Shown here: piece after piece, positions 6,924 through 16,374 of the stretch | How positions within the stretch are numbered: the first letter of the stretch is position 1 | How the letters are laid out: each line of letters opens with the position of its first letter | DNA from: Crenothrix sp043729335 | GTDB lineage: Bacteria > Pseudomonadota > Gammaproteobacteria > Methylococcales > Methylomonadaceae | Length of the DNA stretch: 64,000 bases | Direction: 5' to 3' | NCBI RefSeq assembly: GCF_043729335.1 | Contig: NZ_JAYTLQ010000060.1 | Location: 1-64,000, forward strand | Notes under the pieces: model-generated | Databases searched by the model: none | The model's input: only the letters and a program-made list of their open reading frames with translations | Told to the model about the DNA's origin: nothing | Position numbers and translations under genes: made by a program

Positions 6924-9706
6924 ACCCAGAAACCATCACCGTCCTGGATCCCGCTTGCGGTTCGGGGCATATTCTGGTGGAGGCTTATGATGTGCTGAAA
7001 GCAATTTACCTGGAACGCGGTTACCGGATGCGGGATATTCCACGACTGATTTTGGAAAAGAATTTGTTTGGCCTGGATATTGACGACCGCGCCGCGCAAC
7101 TCGCAGGTTTTGCGTTATTGATGAAAGCCCGTGCCGATGACAGACGGATTTTAGACAATCCGCCTAAACTGAATATTTTGTCACTGCAATCCAGCCAAAA
7201 CTTAAATTTGCCGTTACTTTGGCACAAACTCGATTTGTACAATAAAAGCAAAATAGGCACGACCAGTTCTCTGTTTGAAGAGCCGCAACTGGATTTAACT
7301 AACGCCATTGAAGCGAACCAATACAATATGGTGCAAGCGATTGTTACCTTGTTTGAACCCGCGAAAACGTTTGGTGCATTGATTCAAATACCGCATGAAT
7401 ACGCCCAGCCTTTAGCGGAATTACTCGAACACTGTCAGCAGTTAGCAGAAAGTGGCGATAGTTTTCAAAAAAACGCCGCGAAAACGTTAATGCCATTTTT
7501 AGCACAAGCCAATATTTTAGCGATGAAGTTTGATGCCGTTGTTGCCAATCCGCCGTATATGGGCGGCAAAGGCATGAATCCCGCGTTAAAAGAATTTGCA
7601 AAAAAACACTTTCCCGATAGCAAATCCGATATGTTTGCCATGTTTATCGAGCGCGGTTTTGGTTGGTGCAAAGCGTCTGGTTTTAATGCGCAAGTCACCA
7701 TGCAAAGCTGGATGTTTTTATCGTCTTATGAAGCCATGCGTGAAAAATTATTACACGACAAGACAATTTCAAGCCTCGTGCAAATTGGTTACAACAGTTT
7801 TCCTGAAATTAACTCAAAAATTGCTCAAGCCTGTGCTTTTAGCTATATCAACAAATATATTCCAACCTTTTCAGGTAGCTACATAAATTTAAATTCAGCT
7901 CCTCAATCTGCGGATAAGAACCAAATTTTTTTAAATCGAACCCAAGATTTGATTCATGATGTCTGCCAAGATGATTTCAAGAAAATTTCAGGTAGCCCTG
8001 TGGCTTATTGGGTCAAGCCGAAATTTAAAAATCTATTTGAAAAAAGTGTAATTCTTAGCAAATTAGCCCCTACAAAAATTGGTATGAGAACAGGGGATAA
8101 CAAAAGATTTCTAAGAAAATGGTATGAAGTTTCTTTATCGTCAACAGGATTAGGATTTTCAAATGCAATTGACGCATCAATTTCTGATAAAAAATGGTTC
8201 CCGTATAACAAAGGCGGTGAATTTAGGCGTTGGTATGGAAATAACGAGTATTTAGTAAATTGGAAAAATAATGGTGAGGAAATAAAAACTGAAACTCTGG
8301 CAAATTATCCTCAACTAACAGCAGAAAATCTTGGTTGGAAAATTTCCAATGAAAGTTATTATTTTAAACCTTGTGTAACTTGGTCATTTGTAAGCTCTTC
8401 ATATTTTGGTGCGCGACAATCAGAACAAGGATTTTTATTTGATGTTGGTGGTTCATGCGCCTTTCCAAAAAGTGAAAATTTAGATTTTATTACAGGATAT
8501 TTATGCTCATGTGTGGCGTTTGAAGCATTGAAATTTATGAATCCAACGCTTAACTTTCAGATAGTCAATGTAGCATCTTTACCTCTTTTAGAATCAGCAA
8601 CTGATTTTCTTGTACCGAAAGTTTCTAATTTGGTTTGTGATTTAGTCAAAATTTCAAAAACCGACTGGAACACTTACGAAACCTCATGGGATTTCACCGA
8701 AAACCCGCTAATTCGCCAGTTGAGTGGTGAGTTATTAGTGGCGAGTGGCGAGAAAAAAACTAACCACTTAACACTTGCCACTTGCTACTCACTGTGGCAA
8801 ACGCAAAACCGCGCTGCTATAACCGAAATGAAACGCTTGGAAGAAGAAAACAACCGCCTGTTTATAGAAGCTTACGGCTTGCAAGATGAATTGTCGCCCG
8901 ACGTGCCAGAAGCACAAATCACCTTGGGTCGTGCTGATCGCGAAAAAGACAGCCAGCGGTTAGTTTCCTACGCCATTGGCTGCATGATGGGGCGTTACAG
9001 TTTGGATGAACTGGGTTTAATCTACGCTCACGCAGGTAACATCGATTTTGATCCAAACCGCTACAACACGTTCCCCGCCGATGCCGACGGTATCGTGTCC
9101 ATCACTGATGAACTCTGGTTTGAAGATGATGCTGCCAACCGCATCCGAGAATTCTTGCAGACAGTGTGGGACAACCCCTCTCCCCAGGGAGAGGGAGTAG
9201 ATGCCAACATGGCTTGGCTGGCGCAAAGCTTAGGTCAAAGAAACGATGAAACACCGGAAGCAACTATACGCCGCTACATTGCCAGCAACTTCTTTAAAGA
9301 CCATTTGCAAACCTACAAAAAACGCCCTATTTATTGGCTGTTTTCCAGCGGCAAACAAGGCGCGTTTCAAGCGTTGGTGTATCTGCATCGTTATAACGAA
9401 AGCACCTTGGCAAGACTGCGAAATAACTACGTTGTGCCATTAATGGGCAAACTTCAAAACCGAATTGAGCTGTTGGAACAAGACGCAGTCGCGGCCGACT
9501 CTAACGCGTCCCGCAACAAACTGAATAAAGACATCGAAAAACTCAAGAAAAAACACATCGAACTGCTCACCTACGAGGAAAAACTCCGCCACTACGCAGA
9601 CCTGCGCATCCAACTTGATCTGGATGACGGCGTAAAAATAAACTACGGCAAGTTTGGTGATTTGTTGGCCGAGGTGAAGGCGGTGACGGGTGGTAAAGAT
9701 GAATAA
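6917..9706 (+). CDS. pglX: BREX adenine methyltransferase PglX, catalytic C-terminal part of a split gene
   Basis: This 929-residue protein starts exactly at the catalytic domain: SAM-binding motif I DPACGSG at residues 11-17 and the N6-adenine motif NPPY at 211-214, then the target-recognition and C-terminal regions (RLEEENNRLFIEAYGLQDEL, RPIYWLFSSGKQGAFQALVY). It contains everything needed for catalysis but lacks the N-terminal 300 residues, which are encoded at 3677-4606. Two stretches look like short repeats captured in frame: NPSPQGEG near residue 755 and GELLVASGEKK...HLTLATCYS near residue 610. Whether the enzyme works as two chains is unknown. Confidence 0.93.
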   Translation: MLNPETITVLDPACGSGHILVEAYDVLKAIYLERGYRMRDIPRLILEKNLFGLDIDDRAAQLAGFALLMKARADDRRILDNPPKLNILSLQSSQNLNLPLLWHKLDLYNKSKIGTTSSLFEEPQLDLTNAIEANQYNMVQAIVTLFEPAKTFGALIQIPHEYAQPLAELLEHCQQLAESGDSFQKNAAKTLMPFLAQANILAMKFDAVVANPPYMGGKGMNPALKEFAKKHFPDSKSDMFAMFIERGFGWCKASGFNAQVTMQSWMFLSSYEAMREKLLHDKTISSLVQIGYNSFPEINSKIAQACAFSYINKYIPTFSGSYINLNSAPQSADKNQIFLNRTQDLIHDVCQDDFKKISGSPVAYWVKPKFKNLFEKSVILSKLAPTKIGMRTGDNKRFLRKWYEVSLSSTGLGFSNAIDASISDKKWFPYNKGGEFRRWYGNNEYLVNWKNNGEEIKTETLANYPQLTAENLGWKISNESYYFKPCVTWSFVSSSYFGARQSEQGFLFDVGGSCAFPKSENLDFITGYLCSCVAFEALKFMNPTLNFQIVNVASLPLLESATDFLVPKVSNLVCDLVKISKTDWNTYETSWDFTENPLIRQLSGELLVASGEKKTNHLTLATCYSLWQTQNRAAITEMKRLEEENNRLFIEAYGLQDELSPDVPEAQITLGRADREKDSQRLVSYAIGCMMGRYSLDELGLIYAHAGNIDFDPNRYNTFPADADGIVSITDELWFEDDAANRIREFLQTVWDNPSPQGEGVDANMAWLAQSLGQRNDETPEATIRRYIASNFFKDHLQTYKKRPIYWLFSSGKQGAFQALVYLHRYNESTLARLRNNYVVPLMGKLQNRIELLEQDAVAADSNASRNKLNKDIEKLKKKHIELLTYEEKLRHYADLRIQLDLDDGVKINYGKFGDLLAEVKAVTGGKDE

Positions 9707-9733
9707 TATTGATCGAAGAATAGGACAGTTAAC

Positions 9734-10894
9734 ATGCTAAAGTCGCTAGTTATCAAGAACTTCAGGTCTTTGGCTGATTTCGAGGTTGCCAAACTGGGTC
9801 GTGTTAATTTGATCGTGGGTAAGAATAATTCCGGAAAAAGCTCGGTGCTGGAAGCCTTAAGAATTTATGCGGGTAATGGCCAACGGGCGCTGCTGGAAAC
9901 GATTTCTGCAGAACACGATGAGAGGTATCGCATTAAAGAAAATGAACGTGGCGAATTTGACGCACCTTTGCCTTTTCAGGATTTTTTCACAGGGAGGAAA
10001 TTTCCTGTTGATGATTCAACTGTGATTCAGATTGGAAGCGTAACTGTCGGAAAAGATGTTTTGCACATCCAATATGTGTTTCTGACCGAAACCGTAGAGA
10101 CTGTTACCAGTGAAACGGGAGAAAGCAGCACTCGTGTTCGCCGTAAACCTGTGTTGACATCAGAGATACCTGATTTGCAGGGTGAGGTCAAACAAGCTCT
10201 TCAGATCACAAAAGGAGAGAAACCATACCCACCATTTATTCTGGATTCATCCTCCCAACGTTTCAGACCCCCTATGTTCGATGCTATCAATGCGATACCA
10301 TGCAGCATGATCCCGACGCAGTTCGTTTCGCTGGATGAACTGGCCGACGAATGGGATAAGATCGTCTTCACCGAGCACGAGGAAGTGGTGAGGCAAGCCA
10401 TGCGCATTATTGCGCCAGAGTTTGAAAATCTGACTTTTGTTCGCAATGAAGACGAGCGACCGGGGTATCGGTCAACAATACGGCGCAGTGCCAAGGTTAA
10501 GCTGTCTGACTTATCGAGACCCGTGCCCCTAAACAGTCTAGGGGACGGCATGTTACGAGTGCTGCAATTGGCGCTAAAGATTTATCCCGCCAAAGGAGGC
10601 TTCCTTCTCATCGACGAATTTGAAAACGGCTTGCATTACAGCGTTCAAGAAAAAGTTTGGGCTTTGCTGTTTGAAATGGCGCAAAAGTTGGATATTCAGG
10701 TATTTGCCACCACGCACAGCTGGGATTGCATCGAGAGTTTTTCTAAAATTGCTATTGATCGTAAGGACATCGATGGTGTTTTGTTTCGCGTTGGCAAGAG
10801 CGTTCGGGATAGTGATCGTGGCCGGGTCATTGCCACGGTATTCGACGAAGAAGCGCTCTATAGCATCACCCAAAGTGATGTGGAGGTGCGGTAG
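9734..10894 (+). CDS. AAA15/RecF-like ATPase, BREX-nested defence gene
   Basis: This 386-residue ABC/SMC-type ATPase has Walker A GKNNSGKSS at 29-37 (the GKNNSGKS form is typical of AAA15/AAA21 proteins), a Walker B LLIDEFENGLH near 291-301 and a following ATTHSWDCIESF switch region. It overlaps by one base a TOPRIM-domain gene. An AAA15 ATPase followed by a TOPRIM nuclease-like protein is the layout of OLD-type and PARIS (AriA/AriB) anti-phage modules. The insertion between pglX and pglZ is a known kind of place for extra defence genes. The role is inferred from this architecture. Confidence 0.75.
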   Translation: MLKSLVIKNFRSLADFEVAKLGRVNLIVGKNNSGKSSVLEALRIYAGNGQRALLETISAEHDERYRIKENERGEFDAPLPFQDFFTGRKFPVDDSTVIQIGSVTVGKDVLHIQYVFLTETVETVTSETGESSTRVRRKPVLTSEIPDLQGEVKQALQITKGEKPYPPFILDSSSQRFRPPMFDAINAIPCSMIPTQFVSLDELADEWDKIVFTEHEEVVRQAMRIIAPEFENLTFVRNEDERPGYRSTIRRSAKVKLSDLSRPVPLNSLGDGMLRVLQLALKIYPAKGGFLLIDEFENGLHYSVQEKVWALLFEMAQKLDIQVFATTHSWDCIESFSKIAIDRKDIDGVLFRVGKSVRDSDRGRVIATVFDEEALYSITQSDVEVR

Positions 10895-11550
10895 TGGCTA
10901 ATCAAGACCGTGTCCTATTGGTTGAAGGTGGAGCCGACCAAGATTTTTTCATTGAGGTGCTAAAACAATCAAACCTGCAAGTGATGGTTAAGGTTGCACC
11001 CCCTAAAGTTTTAGGTGGTTCTCATAACACTAAAGAAGGTGTATTCAATTTTTTGCCGAAGTTGCTCGACCAACTGGCGGATGGGAACCTTGTTAAATTG
11101 GCTGTTGTGGTCGATGCTGATTCAGTACCGAATGGGAGCTATCAAACTACGCTCTCTCGTGTAACAAGTATTGTTTCAACATATCGTTACAACCTATCAC
11201 CCATTCAAACTGCTGGAATAACTTATAAACATGATGATGGCTTGGCTGATTTCGGCTTATGGATCATGCCTGACAACACTAACGAAGGCATGCTTGAAGA
11301 TTGGTTGAAACAGTGTATTCACGCCAATGAGCAGACACTCTTTGCACATGCGCAGTCCGTGATCGACGAGCTACCTAACCCTCCAAAATTCAAACCTCTC
11401 CATCGCAGTAAAGCGGAAGTCGCAACATGGTTGGCGTGGCAGAAACAACCAGGGCATGGGCTTTATCAAGCTGTAACCGATCAGTTACTAGATTCAAATA
11501 AACCGCTTTATAGCCAATTGACTGCTTGGCTAGCGCACATCTACGCATGA
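10894..11550 (+). CDS. TOPRIM-like DUF3226 protein, partner of the AAA15 ATPase
   Basis: This 218-residue protein starts with GTG at 10894. It shows TOPRIM-type acidic motifs: RVLLVEGGADQDFF (Glu11) and LAVVVDADS (Asp74, Asp76), and a conserved LWIMPDNTNEGMLEDWL stretch as in DUF3226 proteins. TOPRIM domains cut or bind nucleic acid using these acids and Mg. It probably acts as the effector of the ATPase encoded immediately upstream. Its stop overlaps the pglZ start (ATGA at 11547-11550), which places the pair within the BREX transcription unit. Confidence 0.7.
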   Translation: MANQDRVLLVEGGADQDFFIEVLKQSNLQVMVKVAPPKVLGGSHNTKEGVFNFLPKLLDQLADGNLVKLAVVVDADSVPNGSYQTTLSRVTSIVSTYRYNLSPIQTAGITYKHDDGLADFGLWIMPDNTNEGMLEDWLKQCIHANEQTLFAHAQSVIDELPNPPKFKPLHRSKAEVATWLAWQKQPGHGLYQAVTDQLLDSNKPLYSQLTAWLAHIYA

Positions 11551-14153
11551 GTCTACAACGCATTACCGATTCGCTAGCAATCTTGTTCATCTCCCATCCT
11601 ATTGTGTTTTGGCATGATTCTGAAGGCGAGTTTTTATCCACAGTGGATAATTTAGTTTTGGATGACATCCATATTGTTCGTTTGGACGAAACGCCCGCGC
11701 TACAAATCAAAATCGATGTTGAACGCCAGCCAGACCAGCATTGGTTGTTCTATAGCACTCAACCAGAACCCGACCCTAATAAGGATTGGTTATTGGATAT
11801 TCGGTTACGTAGCAAATCTTTTAAAGCCGATTCGACCTCAATCCTGCTGGATGATTTAGGGCTGGTTTCGCAAACATTACGCGGGCATTTAAAGGATAGA
11901 GCCAAGTTTTTACGTGCTAAAGAGCGGGTTGAACGCTTAAAACGTCTGGTGACCGCCAGCGATAATGCGGACGATCTTGACCGGAAAATGTTGGCGGTTT
12001 TAACCCGTGCCGATCAACCTGAATTATTCTCTATTTTGCAACGCTTGTTTGCAACCTTAGTAGTTGATGGTGAAGTTAATCTTAATGCTCAGCCGAAAAC
12101 CTGGCAAGACATCATCGCTAATGACCTGGAGGATGCCTTTTGGCTATTGGCAAAAACACACCTGGGTTATGCCGAGACTGAACCGAGTCTGCGTGATTTA
12201 TTGTTTCGTATTCTGGTGACTGATTTTTCTCGTTCATTCATGGGTGAGCCCGCTGAAGCATTGAAGCATTTTATACTGCCTGAACGTAACCTTGCCGCCA
12301 ATGCTTCGGTGTTTGCATCACGCTGGCGATCTGATTTAGCGCACTATACCAGTTACAACCTGATTACAGCGGTGGTTGGACAGGATTTAGACTTGGTTCA
12401 TTTATTAGGTGGACTCTCGGCTAATGACTTGTCTGAGGTGATGACGTTTGAAGAAGTTGAACGCCGTATCATCAGTGATTTGAAGGATAGGGTTCTAGGT
12501 GGTTCTGGAGCAGCAATGGATTCTGTACTGACGCTGATTGCGCGGCGTAGGGATGGTCATTGGGCTAATCAAATTCTGGCTAATGCCAATGATGTGAACC
12601 GTGCTTTAGCTGCCAGTTATGATGCGTTGGAAGCCGCAACACACTTTTTAACATTAAAGGATCAGTACAGGTCGGGCTTTAGTTTTACTTCAAGTGAGGC
12701 AGGGTTTTCTATTTATCAAGCGGAGTTATATCGTTTTGATCAACTCTATCGACACTTTAACCGCGCCACCGAATTTGTCGAGCCTATGGGTTGGGCGGTT
12801 TTGCATGAATTAAAGCAACGTATTGAAGCGGCTTATTCAGGTTGGTTTATCCCCCAGTTAAGTTCAGCTTGGGGTAAGATTCTAGAAGGGGAGGCAGGAT
12901 TGCTGTCATCCTGGCGGATACCCGGCAGCATTAACCAGCAGAACTTTTTTGAAAAAGTCGTATTGCCTTTGTCTGACGGCGGCACTAAACGGGTATTTGT
13001 CATCATTTCCGATGCGTTTCGTTTCGAGGTGGCAGAAGAGCTAGTCCAAGCCATTAATAGTAAGAGCCGGATTAAAGCGTCACTATCCAGTCTATTAGGG
13101 GTATTGCCCAGTTATACGGGTTTGGGCATGGCAGCGTTGTTACCTCATCAAACCTTAGCGTATAAAATTAACAGCAGCCTGGAATTGATGGCTGATGGCA
13201 AGCCGGTATCTTCAATGGAACAACGCGGCGCTTATTTAGCAGCGTATTCTGGGACTGCCATTAAAGCAGAAGATTTGTTGGCAATGGGTAAAGATAAAGG
13301 CCGGGAATTCGTTCGTGAACGCCGATTGATTTATATTTACCATGACCGTATTGATTTGATTGGCGATAAACAGTCTTCCGAGACCAAGACTTTTGAGGCC
13401 GCCGCCGATACCGTCATTGAGCTTGCCCAATTGGTCGGTTTTATCGTCAATAGTCTAAATGGCTGTAATGTCTTAATAACTGCCGATCACGGTTTTATGT
13501 ACCAGGAATCGGCGTTGGAAGAAGCCGATAAATCAACGCTTTCTGAAAAACCGGAAGGGTCGTTACTGGCGAAAAAACGTTATTTGTTAGGGAAAGATAT
13601 CGGTTGCAATACTAAAGCCTGGTCTGGAAACACCGCATTGACGGCTGGTACTGAGCCGGAAGGCAGTCTCGATTTCTGGATACCTAAAGGCGCAAACCGG
13701 TTTCATTTTACCGGTGGTGCGCGATTTGTTCATGGCAGTGCTATGCCGCAGGAAATAGTTATTCCGGTCATTGCTATCCGTTCAACAGAATCGGAGCTAG
13801 CCAAAACCAAGACAGTCAGTATCAGTTTGCTGGGTGCATCCAACAAGGTCGTCACTAATAACCAACGTTTTGAGTTTATCCAAAACGAAGCCGTTTCTGA
13901 GCGTGTATTACCTCGCGCATTAGTGATCTCTTTACGCGATGGTGACCAGCCTATCAGTAATGAACAGACCATCACCTTCGATAGTACCTCGCAACTGCTC
14001 GATGAACGAAAACGCTCGTTATTGCTAACGGTGTTATCGGGTTCTTATGACCGTAACAAAGACTATTATCTGGTTGCCCGTGACGCAGTGACCAGGGTAG
14101 AAGTGCTGCGTGCGCCAGTGAAGGTTGATCTGGCCTTCAGTAATGATTTTTAG
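11547..14153 (+). CDS. pglZ: BREX alkaline-phosphatase-like protein PglZ
   Basis: This 868-residue core BREX protein has a PglZ alkaline-phosphatase-superfamily domain in its second half. Motifs include RVFVIISDAFRFEVAEEL around residue 485 and NVLITADHGFMYQE around 645, carrying the presumed metal ligands. I chose the ATG at 11547, which overlaps the preceding stop as ATGA. An upstream TTG in frame (11526) would add seven residues without a better ribosome site. It acts with BrxC and PglX in modification and exclusion. The gene appears intact, and the brxL that should follow is broken. Confidence 0.92.
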   Translation: MSLQRITDSLAILFISHPIVFWHDSEGEFLSTVDNLVLDDIHIVRLDETPALQIKIDVERQPDQHWLFYSTQPEPDPNKDWLLDIRLRSKSFKADSTSILLDDLGLVSQTLRGHLKDRAKFLRAKERVERLKRLVTASDNADDLDRKMLAVLTRADQPELFSILQRLFATLVVDGEVNLNAQPKTWQDIIANDLEDAFWLLAKTHLGYAETEPSLRDLLFRILVTDFSRSFMGEPAEALKHFILPERNLAANASVFASRWRSDLAHYTSYNLITAVVGQDLDLVHLLGGLSANDLSEVMTFEEVERRIISDLKDRVLGGSGAAMDSVLTLIARRRDGHWANQILANANDVNRALAASYDALEAATHFLTLKDQYRSGFSFTSSEAGFSIYQAELYRFDQLYRHFNRATEFVEPMGWAVLHELKQRIEAAYSGWFIPQLSSAWGKILEGEAGLLSSWRIPGSINQQNFFEKVVLPLSDGGTKRVFVIISDAFRFEVAEELVQAINSKSRIKASLSSLLGVLPSYTGLGMAALLPHQTLAYKINSSLELMADGKPVSSMEQRGAYLAAYSGTAIKAEDLLAMGKDKGREFVRERRLIYIYHDRIDLIGDKQSSETKTFEAAADTVIELAQLVGFIVNSLNGCNVLITADHGFMYQESALEEADKSTLSEKPEGSLLAKKRYLLGKDIGCNTKAWSGNTALTAGTEPEGSLDFWIPKGANRFHFTGGARFVHGSAMPQEIVIPVIAIRSTESELAKTKTVSISLLGASNKVVTNNQRFEFIQNEAVSERVLPRALVISLRDGDQPISNEQTITFDSTSQLLDERKRSLLLTVLSGSYDRNKDYYLVARDAVTRVEVLRAPVKVDLAFSNDF

Positions 14154-14161
14154 GATGGATG

Positions 14162-14272
14162 ATGAATGACAATGTAAACACTGCCGATATGGACAATAGT
14201 CTGGATACCTTATTAAACCAAAATTTTGCCGGTAAAGTCGTTCGGAAGGACTTGACCAGCTGATCAAGTAAG
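14162..14272 (+). pseudogene. brxL: brxL remnant (frameshifted and truncated)
   Basis: Eight bases after pglZ an ATG opens a 33-codon frame containing LDTLLNQNFAGKVVRKDLT, the start of BrxL (Lon-like AAA+ BREX protein, normally about 680 residues). One base appears lost after the ACC codon. In the +1 frame the family sequence KLIK continues for a few codons and then hits TAA at 14268-14270. No BrxL sequence is seen downstream; the next bases belong to an unrelated glycine-rich frame. The gene is therefore dead, by frameshift plus loss of nearly all of its length. Confidence 0.8.
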
Positions 14273-14536
14273 GTGTTATGGTCTAATAATGACTGGGATA
14301 ACAACGGTTACAATGACGGCCCACCACAAGGCTATTACCCACCACCCAATTATTATCCACAGCAGCAACAACCTTATTACAACAACGGTAACAACAACCA
14401 ACGATCTACCCGTGGCCTGGCAGGCAGTGTGATAGGGGATGTGCTGGGTTACGAATTGGGTAATGGCAGCGCCCTGACTTCTGGTCTTGGTGCCGCCGCC
14501 GGTGCTTATTTGGGCAATGGCTTTGGTGGGTTTTGA
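14273..14536 (+). CDS. glycine/proline-rich protein fragment with glycine zipper
   Basis: An 87-codon frame with a GTG start reads as an Asn/Gly/Pro/Tyr-rich segment (DGPPQGYYPPPNYYPQQQ) followed by a glycine-zipper-like tail (AGSVIGDVLGYELG, GLGAAAGAYLGNGFGG). It lacks a signal peptide or any good ribosome site and begins directly where brxL similarity ends. It is best read as the 3' end of a surface or envelope protein gene joined to the brxL stump by a deletion. Expression is doubtful. Confidence 0.4.
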   Translation: MLWSNNDWDNNGYNDGPPQGYYPPPNYYPQQQQPYYNNGNNNQRSTRGLAGSVIGDVLGYELGNGSALTSGLGAAAGAYLGNGFGGF

Positions 14537-15416
14537 AGGGTTTACTGAGGATCAACTCGGCAGTTTTTGTACCCTGTCAGTTTTTGGTTTTACGGTTAAA
14601 TACGAATACAGCGTAGCAGGAAATGTTTAATATTCTTGCTGCGGACGAACAGTTCTAACAAGCGATTTCACAGCCCTTTTAGGGCTTGTACATAGGTCGT
14701 CATGTACCTCTAAAAAAATCAAACTCTACCGGCCTTTTATACCAATTTGCCCCTGCGCCTTAACAAACCCATCTGCGGTGATTGAGTACTTGTGTTAATT
14801 CATCTTAACCAAATGAGCGATAAGAGGTCAATTTCAATTCATTTGATTAGAGTGGAATTAAATAAATAACAAAATTGTTTTACAAGATTTTAAATAATAA
14901 CATATTGTAAATTTCTATCGTCTTTAGTCTAACTGCTAGCTGTCATTTCGCCAAGTCGACATCAGCAAATAGCAACCAAACTGTAAACCTATCAAAAGTT
15001 AACTCTTGCGATCTTATAAAGCTATAAAGCAAAAGTCTATGTTTTTTCAAGAATATCTACCAAGTTGCTTAATAACTTGCGTCTTAATAATCCTGTTGCA
15101 TTTATTTACAAAAATGACAAGGCTACAACTGGAATAATAAGCAAACGTCAACTAGACTCAATTGTGTCACTAGTAAATAAGAGATTAGATTGATTCGGTT
15201 CTGGGTTGTGTGAAAACAGCATAACTTCCATTTCTCAATAGAAAATTCTTTTCAGCTACGCTGTCCATCGTAGTCCTGTTCTTTACTGCTTTCAGTTTCA
15301 GTGATTCCATCACTTTCAGGTATTTTTTAGGCCAAAAACTTGTCGGGCAAGGGGCGTCTTTGTGCGTTTAACTGTATTGATTTTAACAATTACCTATGTT
15401 TATAGAGGTTTTAACT
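14537..15416. other. 880-base AT-rich intergenic region
   Basis: No convincing coding frame, RNA gene or repeat was seen. It separates the degraded end of the BREX island from the caspase/tubulin cluster and presumably holds the promoter of the DUF4384 gene. A GAGG ribosome site sits at 15401-15405. Confidence 0.5.
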
Positions 15417-16355
15417 ATGAAAACAATAATAAAGCGCTGTAACAATCTCAATAGCGCCTTTTTTTTGGCGATATTCGGAACTTTAATACACCCAACCTTT
15501 GCGTTAGCTGAAGCTGGAGCTAAGTCTATGTTTGCCAGTGAAGGGACATCGGTGATGATGGGTGATGATGTGGAGGTAACCCCTTCGACAAGACCCGCAG
15601 CATTTAGACCTAAAGCAACTGTTATTTCTAAACAAATATCGCCTGTACGCCACGTTTATGCCCATGCTGGAAAATCAACGGTTACACACGTAAGTAAACA
15701 TAACAGCTACGCTAATAACGATAATGCCCAGGCTGAAACACTCCCGGTAAGTTATGCAGGGCTGCAATATTGGATTGATTTGCAGGATGCCAGTGGACGA
15801 AGCCAACGAGTAACTACAAAGCATACTTTCCGTAGTGGCGATCGTATCAAATTGCAAATCAAAAGTAAGACTGATGGCTATTTGTATGTATTAAATGAAG
15901 ATGCGTCAGGAAGAAAAACACCGCTTTACCCTACTAAAGGCCAGCCATCTGGTTTGATCCAGGCTAATGCCACTTACTCTATTCCAACACAAGGTACGAT
16001 TCGTTTTGACAACGTACCCGGTAATGAAAAAGTCACTATTGCCCTTAGTAAATTCCCAATGCCTAGCTCAGGTTCAGGTTCAGATAATTCTGCGCAAGGA
16101 ACGCCTGTCGCTTACAACGGGCAATCTATGTATGTGGCCTGTAACGACAGCAATGCAGGCAGTAAGGGTATGTTTGCAGAAGACAGCAGCACTGGCATTG
16201 ACTGCATGCGCAGCAATTACAGCGCTGGCTCCAAGGGCATGTTTGCCGAGGAAGATTCAGGTTCTCTTGAACCCGCCAGTTATACCGTTTTACCTGCCGC
16301 AGCACTGGATACCGGCAATATGATGTTTATCGATTTCAACTTGACCCACCGTTAA
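15417..16355 (+). CDS. exported DUF4384-domain protein
   Basis: A 312-residue protein from the ATG at 15417 (GAGG upstream); an ATG at 15396 in frame lacks a ribosome site. It has a signal peptide (MKTIIKRCNN...TFALAEA), then a DUF4384 domain at about residues 100-220 (YWIDLQDASG, RSGDRIKLQIKSKTDGYLYV, PLYPTKGQ). DUF4384 domains are often fused to or found beside caspase-like peptidases, and one is encoded two genes downstream. The tail carries two copies of an AGSKGMFAE motif, and a related AGAKSMFASE occurs just after the signal peptide. It is the first gene of a six-gene co-directional cluster, probably periplasmic or secreted. Confidence 0.75.
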   Translation: MKTIIKRCNNLNSAFFLAIFGTLIHPTFALAEAGAKSMFASEGTSVMMGDDVEVTPSTRPAAFRPKATVISKQISPVRHVYAHAGKSTVTHVSKHNSYANNDNAQAETLPVSYAGLQYWIDLQDASGRSQRVTTKHTFRSGDRIKLQIKSKTDGYLYVLNEDASGRKTPLYPTKGQPSGLIQANATYSIPTQGTIRFDNVPGNEKVTIALSKFPMPSSGSGSDNSAQGTPVAYNGQSMYVACNDSNAGSKGMFAEDSSTGIDCMRSNYSAGSKGMFAEEDSGSLEPASYTVLPAAALDTGNMMFIDFNLTHR

Positions 16356-16374
16356 TTATTAAAAGGAAGTAAAA

